Assembly: GCF_002251365.1 (NCBI RefSeq) | Contig: NZ_NPJH01000015.1 | Coordinates: 1 to 64,000 of the forward strand | DNA: 64,000 nucleotides | Reading direction: 5' to 3' | Source: Prevotella sp. P3-122 | GTDB lineage: Bacteria > Bacteroidota > Bacteroidia > Bacteroidales > Bacteroidaceae | Part shown: positions 34,450 to 44,704 of the stretch, one piece after another | Numbering within the stretch: position 1 is the stretch's first letter | How the letters are laid out: each line of letters opens with the position of its first letter | Notes under the pieces: model-generated | The model's database searches: none | Seen by the model: the letters and a program-made list of their open reading frames with translations, nothing else | Told to the model about the DNA's origin: nothing | Made by a program: the position numbers and the translations under genes

Positions 34450-35556
34450 TTACAGCTCTGGCTCGACATATTCCAAGCCGAACACATCAGCCACGGCCTT
34501 ATATGCAATCTTGCCTTCCACAACGTTGAGTCCGGCCCTTAGTGCCGCATCCTCACGGCAAGCCCTTTGCCATCCCTTGTCCGCCAGTTCTACGGCATAT
34601 CGCAACGTAGCATTGGTAAGGGCGATAGTGGAAGTGTTAGGCACAGCTCCCGGTATGTTAGCGACAGCATAATGTACTATGCCGTCAACTTCATATACAG
34701 GCTCGCTATGTGTGGTCGGTCTTGATGTCTCGAAGCATCCACCCTGGTCTATGGCAACATCGACCAGCACCGAACCGGGCTGCATAATCTTCAGCATGTC
34801 ACGCGTAATGAGATGTGGTGTCTTGTCGCCAGGAATAAGCACAGAACCTATTACGATATCCGTATCGGGCAACTCGCGGATAATGTTGTGGGCCGACGAA
34901 TAGAGCGTGTCGACATTCGAAGGCATAGAGATGGACAGCTCGCGCAGACGCTTCAATGACACATCAGCTATGACAACATTTGCTCCCATGCCGGCAGCCA
35001 CTCTTGCGGCAGCCTGTCCTACGGTACCGCCACCAAGCACCAGAACCTTTGCGGGTTTCACTCCAGGCACGCCACACAGCAGCTTGCCCATGCCCCCCTT
35101 GGTCTTCTGCAAATAATAGGCTCCGTTAATGGTTGCCATTCTTCCTGCCACCTCGCTCATCGGGACGAGCAAAGGCAAGGCCCCGTCGGCTGTCTGCACT
35201 GTCTCGTAGGCTATGCACACGGCTCCGCTCTTCAGCATGGCGTCGGTCAGAGGCCGGTCGCAAGCAAGATGGAAATAGGTAAACAGCGTCTGGCCATGGC
35301 GTATCAGCTCATACTCCGGCTCGATAGGCTCCTTCACCTTCACTATCATGTCGGCAAAGGCATAGACATCGGCTATGCCGGGCAAGATGGTAGCACCAAC
35401 AGCCTCGTACTCACTATCAGCAAATCCGCTCCCTATGCCCGCAGTATGCTGAACGGCGACAGTATGCCCGTGACGAACTAATTCTGCTACTCCCGCTGGG
35501 GTCATTCCCACGCGGTTCTCGTTGTTCTTGATTTCTTTTGGAATACCGATTTTCAT
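34450..35556 (-). CDS. ald: Alanine dehydrogenase
   Basis: The start at 35556 gives MKIGIPKEIKNNENRVGMTP, the exact family opening; an ATG 9 bp upstream is possible. The 368-residue enzyme reversibly deaminates L-alanine to pyruvate with NAD. It shows the HTAGIGSGFADSEYEAVGA pyruvate-site region and the Rossmann motif VLGGGTVGQAAARVAAGMGA. VDVAIDQGGCFETSRPTTHS is also conserved. Cytoplasmic. It leads the cluster with the nitroreductase and esterase-like genes. A TATATTTG -7 box lies 74 bp upstream. Confidence 0.95.
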   Translation of the reverse strand: MKIGIPKEIKNNENRVGMTPAGVAELVRHGHTVAVQHTAGIGSGFADSEYEAVGATILPGIADVYAFADMIVKVKEPIEPEYELIRHGQTLFTYFHLACDRPLTDAMLKSGAVCIAYETVQTADGALPLLVPMSEVAGRMATINGAYYLQKTKGGMGKLLCGVPGVKPAKVLVLGGGTVGQAAARVAAGMGANVVIADVSLKRLRELSISMPSNVDTLYSSAHNIIRELPDTDIVIGSVLIPGDKTPHLITRDMLKIMQPGSVLVDVAIDQGGCFETSRPTTHSEPVYEVDGIVHYAVANIPGAVPNTSTIALTNATLRYAVELADKGWQRACREDAALRAGLNVVEGKIAYKAVADVFGLEYVEPEL

Positions 35557-35629
35557 GATTTCCACTTTTTAATTAGCTATTAAGTCAATGGCCGTCTCTT
35601 GATATCGTATATCTTGGGATTCCATGATG

Positions 35630-35637
35630 CAAATATA
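35630..35637 (-). promoter_or_regulatory. ald promoter -7 element
   Basis: The minus strand reads TATATTTG, an exact TAnnTTTG, with a CTTG about 20 bp upstream as a weak -33 box. Confidence 0.5.
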
Positions 35638-35776
35638 ATATTTTCCCGAATAACAAACAAGTTTTTATGCACTTTTTTAGGCTCATCCAAAATATGGGGT
35701 GATGTCTTATAGCTTATTATGTTTAAAGAGGGTCTTAAATGTTTGTCATGGCCTAAGAATATAGATGCACCATTGA

Positions 35777-35841
35777 CAAGGTTAATAACCTTAAGGCTGT
35801 AAGGTTAATAACCTTAAGGCCGTAAGGTTATTAACCTTATC
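35777..35841. repeat. Three spaced palindromes AAGGTTAATAACCTT (locus 1)
   Basis: Three copies of AAGGTTAATAACCTT or AAGGTTATTAACCTT, each self-complementary, lie about 22 bp apart and are followed by ATGCAAAC. A second set with the same layout is at 62544-62611. The surrounding gap (35557-36085) has one more hairpin (CCTCATA/TATGAGG with GCAGAT/ATCTGC, 35977-36004) and the promoter of the DUF4450 gene, but no gene. Confidence 0.85.
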
Positions 35842-36035
35842 AGCAATGCAAACATTATATACAGACCACGCAACAATAAGCGATAAGCACCCGAAACGTA
35901 TGATGCCCCCTTTTTAATATATTCAAGCTTCGTTTGTGCTCTGTTGCTATGCCACTCTCCTTAGGAGAGAACTCCCCCTCATAACGCAGATATCTGCTAT
36001 GAGGATTGCAATCGAGAGGTTTTTATCAATTTTCC

Positions 36036-36066
36036 TTTGTCTTTCAAAAACCATTCATTAACTTTG
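36036..36066 (+). promoter_or_regulatory. Promoter of the DUF4450 gene
   Basis: TTTG (36036-36039), 19 bp, then TAACTTTG (36059-36066): an exact Bacteroidetes promoter, 19 bp before the start codon at 36086, so the leader is very short. Confidence 0.7.
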
Positions 36067-36085
36067 CAAAAACAAACTACATGAG

Positions 36086-39055
36086 ATGAGACAAACAGTT
36101 TTTTTTATCCTCACACTATTGCTTACAGCATCGAGTTGGGCACAGGAAAAGGCGTATAGAACCATGAACTACCATCCCGACAACGGGGAGATAGTATGCG
36201 TCAATGGCAACAACAGATATACACGTGCCCTATATGGCACGCACACCCTTTACCGCCTTGAGACAAGCGACCGCCCGGTGTTTGCCACTTACGACAAACG
36301 CCACAACCGCAACATATCATTCATGGTTACGGTGAATGGCACAACGACAAGGTTAGACAGCACTTCATGGTGCGAGGCACGTTACAAGGGCGGCATTAGG
36401 AGATATAAGATGACCGACCAGAGTTGGAATGGCGGAGAGATAACCATTACGGCCATTGCAGCCCAAGACCGCGAGGCTGGTCTCTTCAGCTTGGCATGCA
36501 GCGGCTTCAGCAGCCATCTATCTGTCACCATCCAGACTGTACCAACAAAGCGTATGGGCATGAAGCGAGAGGGAGACCTCGGCATGGAACCACGAGAGAG
36601 CTACGACCCGAAGGATAATGCGTCTGCACAAGATTTTGAAAAACAAAGCATAACCCTGAACGGGACTTCCGGACAAGCCACTTTCGTCATAGAGAATGCG
36701 GGAAAAATCAAGGCTGAGTGCGGAGAGGGTTCATGCAAGGAGTATTTCGACAGTCAGATGGAGGCAACACTGAGACTGACCTCCACACTGGCTTTCCATA
36801 CTCCCGATGAGTTCATCAACACCCTCGCCTCTAATCTCGTGGCAGCAGCCGACGGGTTGTGGGATGGCGAGACATGGCTACACGGATGCATAGGCTGGCG
36901 CATGCCGCTGGCTGGGTGGCGGGCAGCATACGTTGCTGACGTGCTGGGATGGAACGACAGGGCAGAAAGCCACTTCGACGCATACGCCAAGAGCCAGGTG
37001 ACAGATGTTCTTCCCATCTACCCCCACCCCACACAGGACACTGCAATGAACATGGCAAGAGCACAGAAGAAATGGGGCACACAAATGTACTCCAACGGAT
37101 ATATTTGCCGCAACCCCAATGACAACAGAAAGATGCACCACTACGACATGAACCTCAACTACATGGACGAGCTGATGACGCACTTTTGCCATAATGCGGA
37201 CACTGTTTTTATGAGACGCATGTGGAGTGTCGTAAAAAGTCACCTTGCATGGGAAAAGAGGAATTTCGACCCCGACGGCGACCATCTCTACGACGCGTAC
37301 TGCTGTATATGGGCAAGCGACGCACTATGGTATAACGGCGGTGCCGTGACCCACAGCTCGGCCTACAACTACCGCTGCAATCTGATGGCAGCACGCATGG
37401 CAGAGATACTTGGCGAAGACCCAACGCCATTCAGGACTGAGGCCGAGGCCATAAGGGAAGCTATGAATAGCAGATTGTGGATAGACAAGGAAGGGCACTG
37501 GGCAGAGTTTGAGGACCTTATGGGGACAGGCAGGCTGCACAGAAGTGCCGCACTGTGGTCAATCTATACTCCGATAGACTGCGGCGTGACTACCGACAGG
37601 CAGGCATGGCTGTCTACACAGTATGTCATCGACAAGTTGCCGCATATTCCCGTTAGGGCCGACGGCGGGGCTATAGTCGGACATACCATAGCGACAACCA
37701 ACTGGATGCCTTACGACTGGAGCACCAACAATGTTGCCCACGAGGAGGTTATGAACATGGCACTGGCCTTCTTCCAGGCAGGCCGCAATGACGAAGGCTT
37801 CGCACTGCTGAAAAGCGACATCCTCGACGGTATGTTCCTTGGAGCAAGCCCCGGCAACTTCGGACAGATAAGCTACTACGACAAGGCGAGGTCTGAAGCC
37901 TACCGTGACTTCGGTGACAACGTGGGCATATCATCACGTGCCATCGTAAACGGACTGTTTGGCATACGTCCCGACGCCATGAACGGAAGGTGCATCCTTC
38001 AGCCGGGATTTCCCAGCCATTGGGACAGCGCCTCCATCTCCACTCCTTATATTACTTATACCTACACCAGGCGGAATGGCAAGCGCATACTTAGCGTAAC
38101 ACAGAAGTTTGCGCAACCTTTGACCATTGTATGGAGAATAAGCCTCGGCGACGGACAGTTTGCCGAGATTAGGGGCAACGGCAAACAGCATCAGGTACTG
38201 ACAGCAGACGATGACTGGCTGGCAAGCCAATGGAAACCGGTCGAGACGGCACTCAGGACGGCAACTGACACACTGTGCAACGCATACGGCTGGGGCATAG
38301 ACAACATGGAGCCAACAGCAGGTAAACGGGAGAGACATCTGCCAATAGCATTCAACTCCAACGTTGACGATATATTCAAGAATCAATACTTGTCACCCCG
38401 TCCGCCTTACACCACACTGCAGATACCCGTACAGGGCATCGGCGAATGGTGTCTTCCTCAGAAAACGGCTGAGATAAGCGACTCCGCATACAGGGCCACA
38501 ATAACAGACGGTATCTTCGATACACGCCAGGGTGTCACTTTCGCATCACCAACAACGGGACACAACATCGCATACACCTCACTATGGGACAACTACCCCG
38601 ACAGCATAGACATCAAGGCCAAGGGTAAGGCATCAAAGGCATGGCTGCTCATGGCTGGCAGCACAAACAACATGCAGAGCCGCATAGACAACGGCATCGT
38701 CATGGCCATATACTCCGACGGCACTTGCGACACGCTAAGGCTGCGCAATCCCGACAACTGGTGTCCGATAGAACAGGACTACTACATTGACGGCCTCGCC
38801 TTCACGGCAATCTCTCCCCGCCCCTACCGTGTACACCTCGGCAGCGGCACCATAAGCCGCGACTTGTACACCGAACTGCAACGGCAGGGCATAATAGCCA
38901 CTAAGCTGCGCACGGCAGAGCAGAACACAATCCCCTCGGGGGCGGCCCAGATACTCTGCATGAACCTTAACCCAGAGAAACGCGTGAAAGCCTTCAGGCT
39001 GAAAACGCTGTCCTGCGACGTTGTCATAGGCATTATGGCCATCACGCTGCAGTAA
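36086..39055 (+). CDS. Exported DUF4450 protein, predicted six-hairpin glycosidase fold
   Basis: The 989-residue protein starts with a signal peptide (MRQTVFFILTLLLTASSWAQ). The next 130 residues are a beta domain (DUF4450-like). About 240-650 is alpha-helical with the aromatic, acidic motifs of (alpha/alpha)6 glycosidases: DGLWDGETWLHGCIGWRMPL, WEKRNFDPDGDHLYDAYCCI and NNVAHEEVMNMALAFFQAGR. The C-terminal 300 residues are a beta-rich domain (about 690-980). No T9SS tail is evident. It probably acts in the periplasm on a plant or host glycan; neither linkage nor catalytic pair can be named safely. Monocistronic: its own promoter upstream, and an inverted repeat plus groESL downstream. Confidence 0.7.
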   Translation: MRQTVFFILTLLLTASSWAQEKAYRTMNYHPDNGEIVCVNGNNRYTRALYGTHTLYRLETSDRPVFATYDKRHNRNISFMVTVNGTTTRLDSTSWCEARYKGGIRRYKMTDQSWNGGEITITAIAAQDREAGLFSLACSGFSSHLSVTIQTVPTKRMGMKREGDLGMEPRESYDPKDNASAQDFEKQSITLNGTSGQATFVIENAGKIKAECGEGSCKEYFDSQMEATLRLTSTLAFHTPDEFINTLASNLVAAADGLWDGETWLHGCIGWRMPLAGWRAAYVADVLGWNDRAESHFDAYAKSQVTDVLPIYPHPTQDTAMNMARAQKKWGTQMYSNGYICRNPNDNRKMHHYDMNLNYMDELMTHFCHNADTVFMRRMWSVVKSHLAWEKRNFDPDGDHLYDAYCCIWASDALWYNGGAVTHSSAYNYRCNLMAARMAEILGEDPTPFRTEAEAIREAMNSRLWIDKEGHWAEFEDLMGTGRLHRSAALWSIYTPIDCGVTTDRQAWLSTQYVIDKLPHIPVRADGGAIVGHTIATTNWMPYDWSTNNVAHEEVMNMALAFFQAGRNDEGFALLKSDILDGMFLGASPGNFGQISYYDKARSEAYRDFGDNVGISSRAIVNGLFGIRPDAMNGRCILQPGFPSHWDSASISTPYITYTYTRRNGKRILSVTQKFAQPLTIVWRISLGDGQFAEIRGNGKQHQVLTADDDWLASQWKPVETALRTATDTLCNAYGWGIDNMEPTAGKRERHLPIAFNSNVDDIFKNQYLSPRPPYTTLQIPVQGIGEWCLPQKTAEISDSAYRATITDGIFDTRQGVTFASPTTGHNIAYTSLWDNYPDSIDIKAKGKASKAWLLMAGSTNNMQSRIDNGIVMAIYSDGTCDTLRLRNPDNWCPIEQDYYIDGLAFTAISPRPYRVHLGSGTISRDLYTELQRQGIIATKLRTAEQNTIPSGAAQILCMNLNPEKRVKAFRLKTLSCDVVIGIMAITLQ

Positions 39056-39080
39056 GCTCATGTTATTATATGCCATTTTG

Positions 39081-39131
39081 AACGGGTTGTGACAATATGT
39101 CAGTCACAACCCGTTTGGCACAGTTTTGGCA
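39081..39131 (+). promoter_or_regulatory. Inverted repeat and sigma-54-like promoter upstream of groES
   Basis: AACGGGTTGTGAC (39081-39093) and GTCACAACCCGTT (39103-39115) form a perfect 13-bp inverted repeat, with TGACA/TGTCA pairing across its centre. It abuts TTGGCACAGTTTTGGCA (39115-39131). Against the sigma-54 consensus TTGGCACRNNNNTTGCW this differs at one defined position, with GG and GC at -24/-12 spacing. No CIRCE (TTAGCACTC) element and no TAnnTTTG box is seen. The repeat could instead terminate the DUF4450 gene, but it lacks a T run. Confidence 0.5.
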
Positions 39132-39172
39132 AAAGGGAATGGCAGACAACAAATTCTAAAACTTTAAGAACA

Positions 39173-39442
39173 ATGAACATTAAACCATTAGCAGATAGAG
39201 TACTGGTACTCCCTGCACAAGCAGAAGAGAAAGTTGGTGGAATTATTATTCCTGACACAGCTAAAGAGAAGCCACAGCGCGGCAAGATTGTTGCCACAGG
39301 AAACGGCACTAAGGACGAGGAGATGATTCTCAAGGAGGGCGATATCGTGCTCTATGGAAAATATTCCGGAACAGAGATCGAGCTTGACGGCGAGAAATAT
39401 CTCATGATGCGCCAAAGCGATGTGCTCGCTGTAGTAGAGTAA
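39173..39442 (+). CDS. groES: Co-chaperonin GroES (Cpn10)
   Basis: From the ATG at 39173 the protein is 89 residues, the normal GroES length: [20 protein letters not shown], the mobile loop [20 protein letters not shown] and the end [13 protein letters not shown]. An open frame further upstream (39089) would run through the promoter region and is rejected. GroES caps GroEL during ATP-driven folding in the cytoplasm. 49 bp separate it from groEL, with no promoter between. Confidence 0.97.
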   Translation: MNIKPLADRVLVLPAQAEEKVGGIIIPDTAKEKPQRGKIVATGNGTKDEEMILKEGDIVLYGKYSGTEIELDGEKYLMMRQSDVLAVVE

Positions 39443-39476
39443 TGATTTGTTAATACACATATTTATATAATAATAA

Positions 39477-41120
<1,644 letters not shown>

Positions 41121-41147
41121 GCTGTTTGATTGCAAAGTCAACATAAC

Positions 41148-41184
41148 AAAAAACAGGATGACGATTACCGTCATCCTGTTTTTT
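41148..41184 (+). terminator. Terminator of groESL
   Basis: AAAAAACAGGATGACG and CGTCATCCTGTTTTTT pair over 16 bp around a 5-base loop. A-run and T-run ends make it usable on both strands. Confidence 0.92.
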
Positions 41185-41249
41185 GTTGTATTTTTACAAC
41201 TATTCACGAAATAACATATAAAATGTTTGGTCAGTTAAATAAAACACGC

Positions 41250-41257
41250 TAACTTTG
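41250..41257 (+). promoter_or_regulatory. Promoter of the candidate small RNA
   Basis: TAACTTTG is an exact -7 match, with TTTG at 41226-41229 exactly 20 bp upstream. No start codon with a usable frame follows. Confidence 0.7.
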
Positions 41258-41262
41258 CACCC

Positions 41263-41385
41263 ACAAAGAAAGAGAAACGCAGAACAACATACGCGATAAG
41301 ATATTTTTTGATTTGTTTTAGTAGATTAGTTTTTAAGTAGTTTGTTTTTTGAAAATCGGTTGTCGTGAGACATCCGATTTTTTTG
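41263..41385 (+). ncRNA. Candidate stand-alone small RNA of about 123 nt
   Basis: A full promoter (41226-41257) is followed, with no open frame, by an A/U-rich stretch and a terminator hairpin: AAATCGG pairs with CCGATTT around an inner TGTC/GACA stem (41352-41384), then a T run. The whole unit lies between the groEL terminator and a hairpin element, independent of both. The start is estimated from the -7 box. Promoter plus terminator with nothing coding between them is the signature of an sRNA gene; I cannot assign it to a known RNA family. Confidence 0.6.
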
Positions 41386-41401
41386 TGTGTAAGGGACTCG
41401 T

Positions 41402-41536
41402 CATTCAGGAAGTTGGTCTCAGTTGAAAATTATTGCTGTCCGATAAAACTTTTTTGAGCCGGGCAAAAAGAGTTTTATCGGACAGCAATACAAAAAAAGC
41501 TTTTATCTGCCCCAAGTTACCATTCAGAAAGTTGGT
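41402..41536. mobile_element. Hairpin element with 20-bp inverted arms inside a 16-bp direct repeat (MITE-like)
   Basis: Arms ATTGCTGTCCGATAAAACT (from 41432) and AGTTTTATCGGACAGCAAT (from 41471) are perfect over 19 bp (20 with the flanking T/A), and the stem extends inward through CTTTTT/AAAAAG. Copies of CATTCAGGAAGTTGGT (41402-41417) and CATTCAGAAAGTTGGT (41521-41536) bracket the element; the second copy overlaps the stop codon of the MG2-like gene. Either a transposed mini-element with a duplicated target, or a terminator hairpin beside a partial duplication. Confidence 0.5.
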
Positions 41537-44340
41537 AGCATGACCTTTCCGTCGCTTGTTATTCCTTCCGCGTTTACCCTTACCCTGGTTTCCCTGCCGT
41601 TGTTGTAGACGGTGACATTGAAATTGCCTTCGTCGTCGGGCATGACATTGGGGTTCCAGTAGAGCGTGCGGCGATAGTCTTCGCCCTGCTGCGGACGGGA
41701 GTTGGAGTAGTTGGGTGAATAGAAAGCCGCAGGGCGGGCAAATCCATCGAACAGATAGCGGCGGTCACGATATGTATATCTTGTACCATCGTCAGGCAGC
41801 AGCTCATAGACGAGCGTGACATCCTCAAGGTTCAGCGACTCTGTATGCCATGCGTCAGCATTTCGTGGCTCAAAGTCGGTATAGAACCTGAAGTTCTGGA
41901 TACGGCGAAGATGGAGGTCACGGAAGACAGCCGCATTACTCCTGTTCTTGATATATGCCAGATGTGAGCTGAAGTTCTGGAAGAACACATACGAGCTGTC
42001 CAACAGCGCGCGTACGTTGTAGTCACGGTGACGGTTCATGTTGGCATACACCGTGAAGCATGCCACAGGAGGGAAAGTTCCCATGTTCGGCAGTCCCCAT
42101 GACAGTCCTCTGTCTGTGGCTAAATTATAAAGATCGTATGCGTCTATCACCAAGGCCGGCTTACGGAAGTCTACCGCCCTGCGGCTACGTCGCTTGGCGT
42201 CAACCTTGACTGTTGACAGCGTGTGGTCGCCATCGAGCTTGGAGCCATCAGCCATATCGATGCCATTATCAATCATCATGTTTCGCCATTCTGGCTGGTG
42301 AGTCTGATACCACGAATAAGGGTGCGGGAAAACAGGGAAGAACAAGTCTTGCTTGACATAGAAATCGGGATAAGCCTCCTCGTTGAGTCTGCCCTTGTCT
42401 TTGCCAGCCTCCATCGACTTCTTCAGCGAGTCCTTCTCGTTGTATGCCTTGACAAAAAGTGCGGCCTTGCCGTAGAATGGTGGCAGCTCGAAGACGAAGT
42501 GTCCGCCGTCAGTGGTCTTCTGCACAGCCCCGCAGGTGACTCCGTCCTTTACAAGCTCTGCCTCAACAAGCACTTCCTTTTTCAGGTTCCCATGGTTGAC
42601 ACCGAGATAAGTCTGCTCTATCTGCAATGCGGCATCATCGTCCGCAATCGTAGTCTCAGCCTTGGCAGCATCGTCAACAGCCTTGGCATTGGTCTCGTCA
42701 ACAGAGTTGTCGGTGCTTTGCCCCATCATATCTACTCCTCCCTCGGTCACGGCATCCTCGGCACGGCGTATGGCCTCGTCGGCAACACTCTCGTGGCTGT
42801 CGAGACTCTCAATGTCATTGATGTCAAGAATGTCCACTCCCAGCATCTTGTTTACCGTACCCTCGTAAGTAAGTGTATGCTCAGGCTTGTAGCGCAGCAT
42901 GGGCACACGCTCATAGCGTCTCCATCCCTGCACCATAAGCAGCAGGTCGAGGTCGTGCTTGCGCGAAGGCTCGGATGACGAGAAATAGTATGCCGGAGAT
43001 GGGATGAAGCCTCTCAGGTCGGAGCAGAGCAACAGCTCGGTAAACATGTTGCCGTCATCATACGAAGTGTCATCCGTGCGCCTGTCACGTACAGACAATG
43101 CCAGAGGCATGTGCGGCTGGGCACCTGTAACGCTGATATTGATAGGCTCGAACGGCATGTAGTCGAGTTTGTCAGAACTAACGCTGATATGCCGCACGGC
43201 ATCGCCTTTATCGACAAAGAACAGTCTCGAAGCCAATATCCTGGCTTCAGAGTCGAGGAGTAGCAGCTCGTTGACACCCGACGAAAGGCTGTCGGCAGGA
43301 AGGGAGGCCCCGTTCTGCGATGTCCGTTCGAAATAGCTCAAGCGTCCACGGCATGTCACGGCTACGGCAGCAACCTGCACACCTGCGCTCTCCCATTTCA
43401 CTTTCCCATCATCATACTGCATTGCCACGCCCACTGGTTGCACCTTGGGCAGTTCAAACTTCCATGTCTTGCCTTTCCACTCGAAGGATGCGCTCTGTCC
43501 GGTTGGAACAAAAGTCACGGTGCCACGTCCAAGATAGCCAGCCGTGAGCGGTGTGCCATCAGAGAGCTGTCCTTTAAGTGAGAGAGCCTGTCCGTCACGG
43601 TCAGAAATCTCGAATGCCATACGGCATGCCTTTCCCTCCACCAGATTGCCACCCTCGGGATAGAAGCTCACTTGCAGGCTTGGTTTCTCCACGTAATCCA
43701 TCTCCTGCTTTGGTCTTCCGTACATATACTTGCCGTCGTAGTCGCCCGCTGTTGTGGGCTTGCTGAACACGGGCAGCACCCGGGAATAGAGTCCTTCCCA
43801 ATCACGGAAATAGTCCTTTGCCATCTGGTTGCTGTAGAACTTGTGCTTGTCATCGCGGGTGTAACTCTTCTGCGACACATTGAAATTAAGCATCCAGCGG
43901 GTATATGCCCTAATCTCGTAATAGCCGCTATACAGGCTGTCGGTCAGCACGAACTGCCCGCAAGTCATTCCCTTGGGACTGACTATCACACGCTGGCGCT
44001 CTACGAGAACTCCGTCTGGTGACAGCAGTTCCACATAGAGCATCTTGCTCATGTCGGTAGGCCTGTGGTCGTCTGCCCTAAGCACAAACGCCTTGTACCA
44101 CAGAGTGTCGCCGACAAAGTAGCATGTGTTGTCGGTCTGCACATACACCTTCTCCTGTATCTGCGCATTGTTTCTCATAGCTCTTTCCAAGTTGTCGAGG
44201 GCGTCAGCACCTGCCGCGGACACATGCAGTACAAGCACAACCAAGGCAAGTATGGTCTTTCTCCATACACTATGTTTTGAGCTTGAGGGTAATCCTATGG
44301 ATGAAATGATAGGGTTATCGGGTAAAACATTGTTACTCAT
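41524..44340 (-). CDS. Large exported MG2 / alpha-2-macroglobulin-like protein
   Basis: The 938-residue protein has a signal segment at about 28-45 (TILALVVLVLHVSAAGADAL). About 60-170 is an MG2-like beta domain (EKVYVQTDNTCYFVGDTLWY, YKAFVLRADDHRPTDMSKML), followed by further beta domains (SFYPEGGNLVEGKACRMAFE). An acidic insert at about 510-580 (ESVADEAIRRAEDAVTEGGV) breaks the fold. The end NDEGNFNVTVYNNG-like region precedes VMLPTF. Such proteins are common in Bacteroidetes near outer-membrane systems; no thioester motif is seen, so a true proteinase-trap role is doubtful. A TATATTTG -7 box lies upstream at 44398-44405. Confidence 0.65.
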   Translation of the reverse strand: MSNNVLPDNPIISSIGLPSSSKHSVWRKTILALVVLVLHVSAAGADALDNLERAMRNNAQIQEKVYVQTDNTCYFVGDTLWYKAFVLRADDHRPTDMSKMLYVELLSPDGVLVERQRVIVSPKGMTCGQFVLTDSLYSGYYEIRAYTRWMLNFNVSQKSYTRDDKHKFYSNQMAKDYFRDWEGLYSRVLPVFSKPTTAGDYDGKYMYGRPKQEMDYVEKPSLQVSFYPEGGNLVEGKACRMAFEISDRDGQALSLKGQLSDGTPLTAGYLGRGTVTFVPTGQSASFEWKGKTWKFELPKVQPVGVAMQYDDGKVKWESAGVQVAAVAVTCRGRLSYFERTSQNGASLPADSLSSGVNELLLLDSEARILASRLFFVDKGDAVRHISVSSDKLDYMPFEPINISVTGAQPHMPLALSVRDRRTDDTSYDDGNMFTELLLCSDLRGFIPSPAYYFSSSEPSRKHDLDLLLMVQGWRRYERVPMLRYKPEHTLTYEGTVNKMLGVDILDINDIESLDSHESVADEAIRRAEDAVTEGGVDMMGQSTDNSVDETNAKAVDDAAKAETTIADDDAALQIEQTYLGVNHGNLKKEVLVEAELVKDGVTCGAVQKTTDGGHFVFELPPFYGKAALFVKAYNEKDSLKKSMEAGKDKGRLNEEAYPDFYVKQDLFFPVFPHPYSWYQTHQPEWRNMMIDNGIDMADGSKLDGDHTLSTVKVDAKRRSRRAVDFRKPALVIDAYDLYNLATDRGLSWGLPNMGTFPPVACFTVYANMNRHRDYNVRALLDSSYVFFQNFSSHLAYIKNRSNAAVFRDLHLRRIQNFRFYTDFEPRNADAWHTESLNLEDVTLVYELLPDDGTRYTYRDRRYLFDGFARPAAFYSPNYSNSRPQQGEDYRRTLYWNPNVMPDDEGNFNVTVYNNGRETRVRVNAEGITSDGKVMLPTF

Positions 44341-44397
44341 ATCGATTTGTTATATTGTCGAGGTTTATGAAAATGTTGGTTGTCAAATAATTATGTG

Positions 44398-44405
44398 CAA
44401 ATATA
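44398..44405 (-). promoter_or_regulatory. Promoter -7 element of the MG2-like gene
   Basis: The minus strand reads TATATTTG, an exact TAnnTTTG, 58 bp before the start at 44340. Confidence 0.5.
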
Positions 44406-44569
44406 GTCATTATGGCTGACTTACCAAAAAGATTTCATCCAAAATTCCTCAACACTAATATATTTTTAACTTATTAAATAGGGTGTACAGTTTGATGTAC
44501 AAAATGTACCTTTCACTGTTGTCATCTATGCTTTTGTGCCTTCAGTGCGTCAATTACGTACATGCACAA

Positions 44570-44693
44570 AGCCCAGGGTGTCGCTACGCTCTACCCTGGG
44601 CTATGTACTTTTGCGCTTACGGCGCAACAATTACGGACTTGAATTTCAGAATTAGGGTGCCCAATTCTTGCATATCAATTTGGGCACCCTAAT
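44570..44693. repeat. Two strong hairpins between genes (REP-like and terminator-like)
   Basis: AGCCCAGGGT/ACCCTGGGCT (44570-44602) is a perfect 10-bp stem whose surroundings (GTGTCGCTACGCTCTACC) recall dispersed palindromes of Bacteroidetes. ATTAGGGTGCCCAA pairs with TTGGGCACCCTAAT (44651-44693) and lies 12 bp from the next gene's stop, so it is its likely terminator. A short frame across the first hairpin (44483-44692) looks like a chance product. Confidence 0.7.
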
Positions 44694-44704
44694 AAATAGA
44701 TTCC

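Noticed and set aside
39089..39442. Longer groES frame starting at 39089
   Set aside because: The extra 28 codons run through the inverted repeat and promoter-like element; GroES length and start fit 39173.
44483..44692. 69-residue frame with a signal-like N-terminus ending VHAQ
   Set aside because: Its second half is the translation of a palindromic repeat, and no conserved protein features follow. Probably chance.
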